The notes under the pieces: model-generated
Told to the model about the DNA's origin: nothing
The model's input: only the letters and a program-made list of their open reading frames with translations
Database searches by the model: none
Shown here: piece by piece, positions 20,405 through 27,571 of the stretch
How positions within the stretch are numbered: the first letter of the stretch is position 1
Layout: each line of letters opens with the position of its first letter
Program-made: the position numbers and the translations under genes
IMG/VR virus record: IMGVR_UViG_3300022929_000131
Coordinates: 1 to 29,902 of that record
Length of the DNA stretch: 29,902 nt
Strand: one strand, 5' to 3'
Source: a virus

Positions 20405-21616
20405 TCATACCTCGTATCGCCCAATATAATAATTCAGGTTACATGTAATACGCCCATGCCACCCAGTTAATTTATTCTTTGCGACATTGATGTGTCGGGT
20501 AAACCCATCATCTTCAACACCCTCAACAGGTGCATCTTTAGCTACAAGTAGCATCAGGTCAGCCTCACTGGCCTTGCCTGTCTTACTACCCTCCATCATA
20601 GACTGGTTAAGATTAGTACGCCCCTCTGCCTCAGCACTTAGCTGTGACATGTAGAAGATTGCACAGTTATATTCCTTGGCTATCTGTCTAGCGTGGATAG
20701 CACAGAGCTTGAGTCCTTCATGTGATTGATCCTGAGCGAACTTGTCACCCATATCTAACACGACGATGTCAGGCTTGTACGACTTACATACTTGCTCTAC
20801 CCAATTCATGTTCTGCCCAGTAGACTCTTTGAGCTTGATGTTTGCACTTAGCTTGTTCCAACGAGCATGTGCCTCACGGGGATTCTTCCTGATCTCCTTC
20901 ATGGTCATACCAGTTACCGCTGTCAGGTAACGTGTACCGACACGGTGATAGGCTTCCTCGTTACAGAGCACAACACACTTGGCACCCTGTGATGCAAAGC
21001 CATTAGGTCCTGCGATTATTGATGCGTGGAAGGATGTCTTCCCTGTGTTAGGGCGAGCACCACCTACGACTAAGTGTCCTGCATTCACACCCTCAACATG
21101 CTGTGCAAGTGTAGGTAAGTTAAACTTCCATCGTGCCTCTTCATCATCCTTCTCAAGTAATGTCTCAAGAGAGATGTCTTCCCATTCAATGTTTAGGTCA
21201 GGTAAAAAGTCATCACGATGGTTGTCAAGTATCCTACGCAGTGGCTCTAAAGTTACGTCTTCATTGTTTACGTAATCAAAAGACAGGTTGTACAATTGTG
21301 CACCCACATCTTTCTGGAACAGCATAGACAGAATCTCATTGGCTACATCCGCACCAATAGGATCTACATGCTTCATTTTATTAAAGTACGATTTGTATAC
21401 GTCTTCTTGGGCAGTGGTCAGTCCTTTCTCACTAGCTAAGAACAATCCCTCGATCTCACTCACTGTTAAGTCACGCTTGTACTTATCCATTGCATGATCA
21501 ATCAGTGTCTTGATCTTGCCCATGTCCTTGCTGAATAAACGATGTGGGCATCTGTCACCCTTGTACTCATCGTAGAACTTCTTATTCAGTAGGCTCTTCA
21601 GTAGTGCCAGTTCCAT
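20405..21616 (-). CDS. Replicative DNA helicase, DnaB/gp4-type RecA fold
   Basis: Unwinds the fork ahead of the polymerase. Walker A is GGARPNTGKTSF (185-196, K193), the likely catalytic Glu is E220/E221 (LCNEEAY), Walker B is DIVVLDMGD (D288), and the sensor Gln is Q325 (YMSQLSAEAEG). The 403 residues include an N-terminal helical region (about 1-140) in place of the primase found in T7 gp4; the primase is a separate gene nearby. The start at ATG 21616 has a strong GGAGGAG nine bases upstream. An in-frame upstream start (21652) lies within the preceding small gene. Confidence 0.93.
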   Translation of the reverse strand: MELALLKSLLNKKFYDEYKGDRCPHRLFSKDMGKIKTLIDHAMDKYKRDLTVSEIEGLFLASEKGLTTAQEDVYKSYFNKMKHVDPIGADVANEILSMLFQKDVGAQLYNLSFDYVNNEDVTLEPLRRILDNHRDDFLPDLNIEWEDISLETLLEKDDEEARWKFNLPTLAQHVEGVNAGHLVVGGARPNTGKTSFHASIIAGPNGFASQGAKCVVLCNEEAYHRVGTRYLTAVTGMTMKEIRKNPREAHARWNKLSANIKLKESTGQNMNWVEQVCKSYKPDIVVLDMGDKFAQDQSHEGLKLCAIHARQIAKEYNCAIFYMSQLSAEAEGRTNLNQSMMEGSKTGKASEADLMLLVAKDAPVEGVEDDGFTRHINVAKNKLTGWHGRITCNLNYYIGRYEV

Positions 21617-21785
21617 TCTTATCTCCTCCAAATATCTTGTCCCAGTTATCACGGTATGCGTCAGAATTTTTTACACGTGTCCTAGAACCTTTCCCACCTT
21701 CCCATGAACCACCCTTGGGTTTGTCACGGTTCTTTATCCAATCCTGATTACGATCATTCATGGAGTCACGCCAGTGCTTAGTCAT
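21582..21785 (-). CDS. Small basic hydrophilic protein, 67 aa
   Basis: Preceded by AAGGAGAGTG before ATG 21785, and overlapping the helicase start by 35 bases. The product is rich in Lys, Arg, Asp, Asn and Gly (DKPKGGSWEGGKGSRTRVKN) with few hydrophobics, probably unstructured alone; it could bind nucleic acid or a replication partner. A sequence similar to the 19-bp dyad (15 of 19 matches) lies within it at 21658-21676. No family recognised. Confidence 0.65.
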   Translation of the reverse strand: MTKHWRDSMNDRNQDWIKNRDKPKGGSWEGGKGSRTRVKNSDAYRDNWDKIFGGDKNGTGTTEEPTE

Positions 21786-21796
21786 TACACTCTCCT

Positions 21797-22078
21797 TTAA
21801 TACCAGCCCATTGCACGACCGAAGCCGAACACGTTAATGCACACGAAGTACGATGTCAATAACAATACCCATGCCGCACCTCTACGGTAGCTAGCATACA
21901 CTTGTGCAATCACACCTACAAAAGAAACTGGGTACACCACCCTCATGTCAGGCGCACTCGCATTGATTGCTAGGTACATGCTTGCCGCTACTGTGAACAC
22001 GAAGCCTACCAGTTCAAGCCAGAAGGCTTTGCGATCACTTCTGTAACTGGTTACCCAGAACTCACTGATTTTGTTCAT
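21797..22078 (-). CDS. Three-span membrane protein, 93 aa
   Basis: ATG at 22078 overlaps the preceding stop (ATGA). After a short N-terminal amphipathic part (FWVTSYRSDRKAFWLEL), three hydrophobic segments occur at about 22-40, 46-62 and 69-87, separated by short basic turns (SYRRGA). A membrane protein inside a replication operon is unusual. Small phage membrane proteins of this type may alter host transport or superinfection (inference). No signature residue of a known transporter is certain. Confidence 0.75.
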   Translation of the reverse strand: MNKISEFWVTSYRSDRKAFWLELVGFVFTVAASMYLAINASAPDMRVVYPVSFVGVIAQVYASYRRGAAWVLLLTSYFVCINVFGFGRAMGWY

Positions 22079-22356
22079 TCCTGTGGATCACTGCCGGGGT
22101 ACACATACTCAGGTACGTTGTACTTCTTTATCGCTTCTTCTAGATCGTAGTAGTACACAGCGGCAGGCACAGGCTTGCCCTGCTTAGGTGCGAGGTCATC
22201 AGCCATCGACTTCCATTTGGAATACCCAAAGGTGTCATCCGCCATGTCAGCTTCGTTCGCAAGGAACAAAGCCCACAAGTAAGCGCACTCACCAGTTAAT
22301 CCAATGCCATCACCCTGCCACAACAATGGCCTCTCAACGTAGGGTACTTTACTCAT
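22075..22356 (-). CDS. Hypothetical protein, 93 aa
   Basis: Start chosen at ATG 22356, overlapping the upstream stop; a further in-frame ATG at 22371 lies inside that gene. The protein has many aromatics and prolines (VPYVERPLLWQGDGIGL, AVYYYDLEEAIKKYNVPEYVYPG) and a helix ECAYLWALFLANEADMA. No recognised motif. It ends in an ATGA overlap with the membrane protein gene, so the two are probably co-translated. Confidence 0.65.
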   Translation of the reverse strand: MSKVPYVERPLLWQGDGIGLTGECAYLWALFLANEADMADDTFGYSKWKSMADDLAPKQGKPVPAAVYYYDLEEAIKKYNVPEYVYPGSDPQE

Positions 22357-22661
22357 GATGCTTTCTTCCATGGCTTCGTGATCATCCAGTGACCGAATGG
22401 CACAGAGCCTTGCCAGTCACGCTCAAATGGTGTCATCCCCTTCGGGACAGCACTTTTAGTTCCCCTCCTGAGAAGGGATTGATTCCTTGGGGCTAAGTCA
22501 AACTGCTTACGCAATTTACCTAGCTTAGTTTTAACAGCGTCCCCTGTCTTACCAATCTCAATACCAATTTCATGGTTGGTCTTGTGTTCTTTGTACATCT
22601 TGACCGTTGTCTCGATCTCTTCCTGAGTCCAAGGAACATTGTAACCGCCTCGCCTATGCAT
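22353..22661 (-). CDS. Myb/SANT-like helix-turn-helix DNA-binding protein, 102 aa
   Basis: Residues about 10-52 (PWTQEEIETTVKMYKEHKTN, then HEIGIEIGKTGDAVKTKLGKL) follow the pattern of a three-helix HTH: W and acidic residues in helix 1, a short turn, I-x-x-IG-K in helix 2, and A-V-K-x-K-L in the recognition helix. Comparable domains occur in Myb/SANT-like and GcrA-like proteins. The basic C-terminal half may add DNA contacts. It is the clearest DNA-binding regulator candidate in the window. The GGAG-preceded ATG lies inside the primase stop (8-base overlap). Confidence 0.7.
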   Translation of the reverse strand: MHRRGGYNVPWTQEEIETTVKMYKEHKTNHEIGIEIGKTGDAVKTKLGKLRKQFDLAPRNQSLLRRGTKSAVPKGMTPFERDWQGSVPFGHWMITKPWKKAS

Positions 22662-23445
22662 ATAACATCTCCGCTAATTTATCTAAGTCTTCAGTTCGTT
22701 TGTACTTTAAGTCATCACTCAGGTTCAATGCCCTGCAGTTTAACTCCCTTGCAATCTTGATTGTCTTGTCTCGTGCGTCAGGATCTAATGCAACAATCAA
22801 TTTGTCAAACCATTTATTAATGTAGGTACGATGGAAGTCCGTTAGTTGTGTACCTAACAATGCGATGCCCACTACTTCTCTCTCTTTCCATTCCCCAATG
22901 ACATAAGCACTGATTGCATCCTCAACTATGACTGCTACATCGCCTGCCCCATGAACATAAGGCATTGGGGATGATGCGTAGCGTAGCCACTTGGGTGTTC
23001 TGCCTGTCATTGACCTACCTACTGCGTCTACAAGTACATTGTTCTCAGTGTACACAGGGAAAACCACACGATCCTGTCTGATATCGTACATAACATCATT
23101 GTGTTTGATGCCATAGCGATCTAAAAACATAGGATCTATGGGGTTTTGTACCTCTGTGTATGGGGTAAGGTAGGGAGGAAGCTCATAGGTACATAGATCC
23201 TGCTCAGAATGGCTCTCAGAGCTACGTTTTTGTAGCCTTTGCAATTCCATGATAGTACTCGCATCTATGAACTTATGCTGTGTGCCCCTGATGCCACAAC
23301 TATTCTTGTAACAGTTGTACAGAACAGTAGTGTAGTCCCGTGTCACAGTAAAAGTGTTCTTACCATAACAAACAGGACAGTCACATCTGTGTGTTGCATC
23401 GACAGGTAAGTCTAATGAGTCGATAAAATCACTTAATTTAGACAT
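22654..23445 (-). CDS. DNA primase, T7 gp4 N-terminal type (zinc finger plus TOPRIM)
   Basis: Makes RNA primers for lagging-strand synthesis. Zinc-binding Cys are at C23-x2-C26 (CPVCYGKN) and C45/C50 (YNCYKNSCGIRG). The TOPRIM region has E175 (AVIVEDAIS), a G-T-Q segment (ALLGTQLTD) and D221-x-D223 (VALDPDARD). The length of 263 matches the primase half of T7 gp4; the helicase half is a separate gene downstream. ATG 23445 has GGGAGA upstream, and one copy of the 19-bp dyad ends 19 bases before it. Confidence 0.93.
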   Translation of the reverse strand: MSKLSDFIDSLDLPVDATHRCDCPVCYGKNTFTVTRDYTTVLYNCYKNSCGIRGTQHKFIDASTIMELQRLQKRSSESHSEQDLCTYELPPYLTPYTEVQNPIDPMFLDRYGIKHNDVMYDIRQDRVVFPVYTENNVLVDAVGRSMTGRTPKWLRYASSPMPYVHGAGDVAVIVEDAISAYVIGEWKEREVVGIALLGTQLTDFHRTYINKWFDKLIVALDPDARDKTIKIARELNCRALNLSDDLKYKRTEDLDKLAEMLYA

Positions 23446-23463
23446 ATACAGTCTCCCATAAAC

Positions 23464-23482
23464 GTGTAAAACATTTTTACAG
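23464..23482. promoter_or_regulatory. 19-bp dyad, copy 1 (before primase)
   Basis: Plus strand GTGTAAAACATTTTTACAG. The seven-base central arms TGTAAAA/TTTTACA are perfectly palindromic. It lies in the short integrase-primase gap, 19 bases before the primase ATG. Confidence 0.6.
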
Positions 23483-23484
23483 CC

Positions 23485-24408
23485 TTACCTACTAGATGTA
23501 TCACCTGCCATGTGAACAGAGCGGAGCGTACACGCATTTGTAGCACCCGTCAAGGTATTTTTCATGTAAGGTGTTACTGATTGTGGTGACTGGTGACCCG
23601 TGACCTGCATGATCTGGGCAATACCCACGCCTGCCTCAACCATTTCTGTAGTCGCTGTGCGTCTAAGGTCAGCCAGTCGTAGTTCTGGGTTAATCCCAGC
23701 CTCAATGATAACTTTCTTTGCGACACGTGAGACTACCTCCAGTCCATAGGGTGCATACCCATTGTCAGTCCTAGCATTGACGTTAGGTGCAACATACGGT
23801 TGCCAGTCAAATGCCCCATTTTGTTGCCTCAGTATGTCCATCAGGTCATCTGAGATAGGTAGATGCACAACTGCCCTGCGCTTAGACTGCTCTAAGTGTA
23901 AGACATTGTTTTCAAAGTCAATTTTATCCCAAGTAAGCATACGCATGTCACCGATACGCTGTGCCCACTCATACGCCATGTGTGCAATCAACCCAATGCC
24001 ACGGGTATTGAACTTACTATACGCTGTATCTAAGAATTTCTTGACATCATCGGGTTGCCACATCACTTTTCGTGGCTTAGGTGTCTCCATCTGGATACTA
24101 GACCAAGGGTTACCATCTACATGGCCGTACTTCTTGCCAAAGTTGTACATCTTGCGTACGACAGACACGATACGGTTAGCAAATGTGATACCCCGGTCAG
24201 ATATGATGTCGTAGATCTCCTGTGCTTGTGGTGTGGTCACATCATTGTATCTAAGATTGCGTATTGCCTTGCCATTCCACTTAGTTTCACAGAAAACACG
24301 CATCCAGTAACGATACTGATCCTGCGAGGCAGTCACACGATTAAAATCTCGTGAGTTTAGGTACGCATCCACTAAGGATTCCATAAGTACACCATTAATT
24401 TCGTTCAT
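23485..24408 (-). CDS. int: Tyrosine recombinase/integrase, 307 aa
   Basis: Catalyses site-specific integration and excision. Visible catalytic residues are R151 (EWAQRIGDMR), a Lys in the QSKRR turn (about 176), R249 (ADLRRTATT), H272 (VTGHQSPQS) and the nucleophile Y281, nine residues after H272. The first His of the usual HxxR box is Ala here (A246-D-L-R249), a variant I associate with a group of phage integrases. The N-terminal 110 residues form the SAM-like arm. Start ATG 24408 has AAAGGA upstream. No tRNA-like att core was found beside it. Confidence 0.93.
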   Translation of the reverse strand: MNEINGVLMESLVDAYLNSRDFNRVTASQDQYRYWMRVFCETKWNGKAIRNLRYNDVTTPQAQEIYDIISDRGITFANRIVSVVRKMYNFGKKYGHVDGNPWSSIQMETPKPRKVMWQPDDVKKFLDTAYSKFNTRGIGLIAHMAYEWAQRIGDMRMLTWDKIDFENNVLHLEQSKRRAVVHLPISDDLMDILRQQNGAFDWQPYVAPNVNARTDNGYAPYGLEVVSRVAKKVIIEAGINPELRLADLRRTATTEMVEAGVGIAQIMQVTGHQSPQSVTPYMKNTLTGATNACTLRSVHMAGDTSSR

Positions 24409-24595
24409 ATTTCATTGTCCTTTCAAGATTGAGTAGGGCAGAGCGAATGCTACTACCCATACCCATGTAGTCCTCAGTTGAAGCTACCCATGACCGACCA
24501 ACCCAACGCACAGATACCTTATGGTTGTGCATGAAGTTGATCAGCGATGTGTCGCTACGCTTATGCTCATCCGCCATGTCATGTAGATCACTCAT
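24395..24595 (-). CDS. Hypothetical protein upstream of integrase, 66 aa
   Basis: I start it at ATG 24595, which overlaps the preceding gene's stop by 8 bases; longer in-frame starts lie inside that gene. The product (SDLHDMADEHKRSDTSLINF, then HNHKVSVRWVGRSWVAS) ends in a basic helix and overlaps the integrase start by 14 bases. It is His-rich near the N-terminus. Possible excisionase by position and size, but no winged-helix signature is clear. Confidence 0.6.
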   Translation of the reverse strand: MSDLHDMADEHKRSDTSLINFMHNHKVSVRWVGRSWVASTEDYMGMGSSIRSALLNLERTMKYERN

Positions 24596-24794
24596 ACTGC
24601 ATGCACTCTGAGATTGTGTTATGCCCAATGATATTAGCGGCCTCATTGAGACGCGCATTGGTAAACTCACGTTGCTTATCCTTCTGCTCAAAACGCTCAG
24701 CAACTAGACTTGCAACCCATTCGTATGACTCTTTGCTGTCACCGATATTCTTTACAAACTCAACGATCTCATCGTCACTGTAATACTTAGCCAT
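24588..24794 (-). CDS. Hypothetical acidic protein, 68 aa
   Basis: ATG 24794 with GAGGAAAT upstream, immediately after a terminator-like hairpin. The protein is charged and helical (YYSDDEIVEFVKNIGDSKES, VAERFEQKDKQREFTNARL) with one Cys near the end. It is coupled to the next gene by overlap. No family recognised. Confidence 0.65.
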   Translation of the reverse strand: MAKYYSDDEIVEFVKNIGDSKESYEWVASLVAERFEQKDKQREFTNARLNEAANIIGHNTISECMQYE

Positions 24795-24818
24795 GTTTAT
24801 TTCCTCTGATGTAAGTAA

Positions 24819-24845
24819 AGTGGCCTAGGACAATCCCAGACCACT
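24819..24845 (-). terminator. Hairpin terminator after the DUF932 gene
   Basis: A 12-base-pair stem including two G-T pairs, with ATTG loop, is followed on the minus strand by TTTACTTA. It lies nine bases beyond the DUF932 stop and before the next leftward gene, so that gene would be expressed mostly as its own unit. Confidence 0.65.
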
Positions 24846-24853
24846 CATTTAAG

Positions 24854-25762
24854 TTAAGCCGCGAGGCCAACCAGTTGCTTGAACTCAGGCAGATCAACGA
24901 CAGCCTGTGCTTTTTGTTCAATGATGGCTTGCTTCCGTGCCATGTTCGTACCCTCACGGCCAGTAACGTGTGTACCGATGTGAGTGATGACATTGAACAA
25001 GCGGTAGCCTGTGTCGCCAAGGTTGTTGTACATATTCCAGATGCGAGCACCTTCCTCGACAGACTTCTGATTGATCTTGATACCAGATGCAATGCGATAG
25101 GTAGCTACATTCTCACGAATGAACTCCATAGCACGATCCTTGGACAATGGTGTTGCCATCATGTTTTTGTACAACTCAGCCTCAGCCTCAAGGCGAGCAG
25201 GGAAGTCAGCCACGATACGGCCTAGCTTCTCTGGATCAGCAGACTGTGTGTTCTTAGCTGACACCTCTAGCTTCTCAGCGATAGACGCTTGCCCATTGCT
25301 ACACCAGTAGCGGAACAGGCCACACTGGATGTGATGCTTGAACGTCATGTCATGTGAAGCGTAGATACGGAAACGCATTGAGTGTACGTCACCCACAGCA
25401 GGCTCAAACTCATACTGCTTGAAGATGATGTCAGCCGAATACGAACCACCATCCGGTGCGATAAGGAACTTGATCTTGATCTGTGATGTATCCAGACCAG
25501 ACAACTCGATACCCTCACGCATGGAATCCCACATGATGAAGTACGGGTTAGCCACATGGTTATTACCTACAACCTGCATGACCTCGCCCTTGGGCAGACC
25601 AGTCAGTGGATCAATGTCACCAATGGTAGGGTTGATGATTGCGAACTTATCCTTCACAAGCAGGCCATTGTGACGCAAAGGCTCACGCTTAGGCTCAAAC
25701 ACCAGTGATGGTGCTACTTCAGAAAGTGGAAGGATTCCGTTACAGTCTTGATATACGCTCAT
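24854..25762 (-). CDS. DUF932 family phage/plasmid protein, 302 aa
   Basis: The overall pattern (long N-terminal strand region, then SMRFRIYASHDMTFKHHIQC, GLFRYWCSNGQ, and a helical C-terminus) fits the DUF932 family, where a C-x-NG motif after a beta-rich core is conserved. Members occur in phages and plasmids and are linked to recombination or replication only by association. I choose ATG 25762 over the in-frame TTG at 25777 because GGAG is well placed for it. It has its own strong promoter (25804-25832) and a terminator after it, suggesting early, abundant, independent expression. Confidence 0.75.
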   Translation of the reverse strand: MSVYQDCNGILPLSEVAPSLVFEPKREPLRHNGLLVKDKFAIINPTIGDIDPLTGLPKGEVMQVVGNNHVANPYFIMWDSMREGIELSGLDTSQIKIKFLIAPDGGSYSADIIFKQYEFEPAVGDVHSMRFRIYASHDMTFKHHIQCGLFRYWCSNGQASIAEKLEVSAKNTQSADPEKLGRIVADFPARLEAEAELYKNMMATPLSKDRAMEFIRENVATYRIASGIKINQKSVEEGARIWNMYNNLGDTGYRLFNVITHIGTHVTGREGTNMARKQAIIEQKAQAVVDLPEFKQLVGLAA

Positions 25763-25803
25763 AATGTATTGCTCCAATAGCTAATGATAATATTGTGTTT
25801 ACA

Positions 25804-25832
25804 ATTTTAGTGAATAAAAAAATACCTGTCAA
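25804..25832 (-). promoter_or_regulatory. Strong sigma70-like promoter for the DUF932 gene
   Basis: Minus strand: perfect TTGACA (25827-25832), 17-base A/T-rich spacer, TAAAAT (25804-25809, five of six). The predicted start is about 35 bases before the ATG. It is the closest match to host consensus in the window. Confidence 0.75.
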
Positions 25833-26047
25833 CTAATTCTTTTGACGTTCATATAATTCCGATGCTTACCATCGAGACTATACAAAGCGAGTGCTATCTT
25901 ACGCATGGCTGTGTCCAGTGCCTTGCTAGCCTCATCGAGATCCTCACTCTCGTAATCGCCAGTGTTCTGCACGTCACTCCACACACTGAACGTAGCGTCC
26001 AGTGCTTTCTCTAGCCCTTTCATTAACTCTCTATTGATTGTCGTCAT
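25829..26047 (-). CDS. Small helical protein, 72 aa
   Basis: Start at ATG 26047 with GAGGAGAG upstream; a longer in-frame start lies within the preceding gene. The protein is helical with alternating acidic and hydrophobic residues (NRELMKGLEKALDATFSVWS, ASKALDTAMRKIALALYSLD) and a basic end. No recognised family. It ends at the DUF932 promoter. Confidence 0.65.
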   Translation of the reverse strand: MTTINRELMKGLEKALDATFSVWSDVQNTGDYESEDLDEASKALDTAMRKIALALYSLDGKHRNYMNVKRIS

Positions 26048-26198
26048 TGTTTCTCTCCTCTTGTGCTTTGTTCCACATATCCATGACATCCTTCGGTACA
26101 TGGACGACACAGAAGTCTTCAAACTCATGCTGTACGTCCATCACCTCAAGCACGTCAAACGCTAGCTCAAGCATCTCAAGATCGGTTGGCTTACTCAT
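26031..26198 (-). CDS. Small acidic protein, 55 aa
   Basis: ATG 26198 overlaps the upstream stop by 8 bases, and its TAG (26031-26033) overlaps the next gene by 17, a coupled chain. The product (MSKPTDLEMLELAFDVLEVM, then a helical acidic end) has one Cys and no membrane segment. Without it a gap of about 140 bases would remain in a tightly packed operon. Function unknown. Confidence 0.65.
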   Translation of the reverse strand: MSKPTDLEMLELAFDVLEVMDVQHEFEDFCVVHVPKDVMDMWNKAQEERNNDDNQ

Positions 26199-26430
26199 CG
26201 TCATTCACCCTTACGGAAATAATCCGTCCTCTTTTTTCTGTGTCTGCTTCACTCGCATCCTCATCAATTACGGAATCATAATTGCCATTCTCAATTTGCT
26301 GTATTGCATCCACCATACTTTCGGCTTCAACAGTGAAAGTTTTCAGGACAACTACTTCCTGCACAACAACGAATTCCTTCGGTTCTTGTTCCTCATAGTA
26401 GTCCGCCATGTATTTACTTTTGTATTCCAT
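26191..26430 (-). CDS. Small acidic protein, 79 aa
   Basis: ATG 26430 with AAGGAGAG upstream. A strand-rich centre (EFVVVQEVVVLKTFTVEAES) is followed by a helix (MVDAIQQIENG) and an acidic then basic end. This resembles short beta-alpha phage proteins whose fold is often compared to DNA mimics because of the clustered acids (inference). It is preceded by a 19-bp dyad. Confidence 0.7.
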   Translation of the reverse strand: MEYKSKYMADYYEEQEPKEFVVVQEVVVLKTFTVEAESMVDAIQQIENGNYDSVIDEDASEADTEKRGRIISVRVNDDE

Positions 26431-26459
26431 AGTTACTCTCCTTCATTTAGAAATGGGAT

Positions 26460-26478
26460 GCGTAAAAAATTATTACAC
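26460..26478. promoter_or_regulatory. 19-bp dyad, copy 2 (reverse orientation)
   Basis: Plus strand GCGTAAAAAATTATTACAC, the reverse orientation relative to the other copies. It lies 30 bases before ATG 26430, between two small genes. Seven of nine base pairs around the centre are complementary. Confidence 0.7.
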
Positions 26479-26491
26479 ACCCCGTCATTAA

Positions 26492-26773
26492 TTAGAACTT
26501 AAATGCCTGCTGTCCAGACATCTCAAACTTCGACTTGTCACTCGCAATGTAAGTGCAGTCCCCCTTGGCATTCACAAAGAACGTCATCACATAGTGACGC
26601 TTGTATGCCGGTACAAAGATGCGACAGGAGATTGAGTCATCACTGACCCCCTCAATCGCAGTCACTTTGAAGTTTGCTTTGATCATGTCACCGACACGAC
26701 CCTTCCACTCAGCAGTGAAGAAACGGCCTTTGCTGTTCATCAACTGCATCTTTAATAGATCAACTCTTTTCAT
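26492..26773 (-). CDS. Hypothetical basic protein, 93 aa
   Basis: ATG 26773 has AAGGAAAT upstream. The protein is basic and strand-rich (SKGRFFTAEWKGRVGDM, CRIFVPAYKRHYVMTFFV) with two Cys, and looks like a small beta-barrel. No family recognised. It ends just before dyad copy 2, so it may close a transcription unit. Confidence 0.7.
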   Translation of the reverse strand: MKRVDLLKMQLMNSKGRFFTAEWKGRVGDMIKANFKVTAIEGVSDDSISCRIFVPAYKRHYVMTFFVNAKGDCTYIASDKSKFEMSGQQAFKF

Positions 26774-26803
26774 AGTTCATTTCCTTACATTAGTTCAACG
26801 TCA

Positions 26804-26887
26804 TTACTCTGTGTCTTGACGCAACCATCTGATCAACGACTCAATAGATGCCAACACCAAGTGTCCACATACAAGGACACCTAGCAT
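26804..26887 (-). CDS. 27-residue membrane peptide (tentative)
   Basis: A frame from ATG 26885-26887 to TAA 26804-26806 encodes a hydrophobic peptide (MLGVLVCGHLVLASIESL) with a charged end. The frame is open for six more codons back to the upstream gene's stop, but no standard start exists there. It occupies an otherwise empty 135-base gap. Ribosome binding is unclear, so this may be chance. Confidence 0.35.
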   Translation of the reverse strand: MLGVLVCGHLVLASIESLIRWLRQDTE

Positions 26888-26908
26888 CAGCGCGACATAA
26901 AATATAAA

Positions 26909-27139
26909 TTACTCCTCTTCTTTCACTGCAAACAACTGGCCGAATGAATGCATCACCACACGATACGCAGGGCGTATCTCATCTGGCAAATCATCATTCT
27001 CCTCCATCATCACCATGTTCTCCAAGGCGATGAGCATATCCGGGGTATCTGTATCGTGACCATCCACAGTCTTAAATACCCAACCATTCTTTACTGCGTA
27101 CGGCTCAACGATAGCCATCGCTTCTTTAAAGTCACTCAC
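26909..27139 (-). CDS. Small acidic protein, 76 aa, GTG start
   Basis: Begins with GTG overlapping the upstream TGA (GTGA), with GGAGGG seven bases upstream. The product has a folded-looking start (EAMAIVEPYAVKNGWVFKTV), an acidic middle and the C-terminus FGQLFAVKEEE. No recognised family. It is coupled to the YodL-like gene. Confidence 0.65.
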   Translation of the reverse strand: MSDFKEAMAIVEPYAVKNGWVFKTVDGHDTDTPDMLIALENMVMMEENDDLPDEIRPAYRVVMHSFGQLFAVKEEE

Positions 27140-27495
27140 ACTACCCTCCTCAACTTGCCTATAAAATCAAACCCCATTGGATTCACGATAAAGTAATCAT
27201 CCAACTCCACATCACGGATGATGTCACCGACACTCACTGTGTGCATCCGATCAAGACGCTCGATCACCTTCTCATCACCCATACCTGACGCTTCATATAC
27301 GCCCTCCAGTGACGATACATTGAACTTAGCCACGGCACGGTACCCATTCTTCTCAAACAATTCCTGAGCGAGTTGCTTGGTGTACTCATATGGTGAGTCA
27401 GAATACTGCACACCACGGTACATGAATGGACTGGTAGATTTCTCTTCCATCAAACGCTCTGCCACCTCAAACGGTAGCTGATAAACTTCATACAT
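27136..27495 (-). CDS. YodL-like phage/plasmid protein, 119 aa (tentative family)
   Basis: The C-terminal part (HTVSVGDIIRDVELDDYFIV, then NPMGFDFIG) has the SVGD-I ... Y-V-x-x-GF pattern found in YodL-like domains of phage and plasmid proteins of unknown function. The N-terminal half contains tyrosine-rich turns (FMYRGVQYSDSPYEYTKQL). AGGAG precedes ATG 27495, and a 19-bp dyad ends 15 bases upstream. Terminator 27541-27558 separates it from the preceding gene, so it is probably the first gene of a small unit. Confidence 0.7.
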   Translation of the reverse strand: MYEVYQLPFEVAERLMEEKSTSPFMYRGVQYSDSPYEYTKQLAQELFEKNGYRAVAKFNVSSLEGVYEASGMGDEKVIERLDRMHTVSVGDIIRDVELDDYFIVNPMGFDFIGKLRRVV

Positions 27496-27509
27496 ATTTA
27501 TTCTCCTAT

Positions 27510-27528
27510 GTGTAATAAATTTTTACGC
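27510..27528. promoter_or_regulatory. 19-bp dyad, copy 3 (consensus)
   Basis: Plus strand GTGTAATAAATTTTTACGC. It lies between a terminator and the RBS of the YodL-like gene, 15 bases before the ATG. Confidence 0.75.
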
Positions 27529-27540
27529 CGCATTAAAAAA

Positions 27541-27558
27541 GCCCCACCGAAGTGGGGC
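27541..27558 (-). terminator. Intrinsic terminator after the 71-aa gene
   Basis: Minus strand GCCCCAC-TTCG-GTGGGGC is a seven-base-pair stem with UUCG loop followed by six T (plus 27535-27540). It is nearly the same sequence as the terminator before nrdB at 12183-12198. Confidence 0.9.
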
Positions 27559-27571
27559 AATGAGGGAACTG

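Noticed and set aside
21820-21860. TTGACA with TAACGT at 17 bases inside the small membrane protein gene
   Set aside because: -10 matches only three of six, and it lies in coding sequence with no other support.
23446-24450. att site or tRNA fragment beside the integrase
   Set aside because: No tRNA 3'-end-like sequence or T-loop motif was found on either strand near the gene; the flanking gap is only about 40 bases and holds the dyad.
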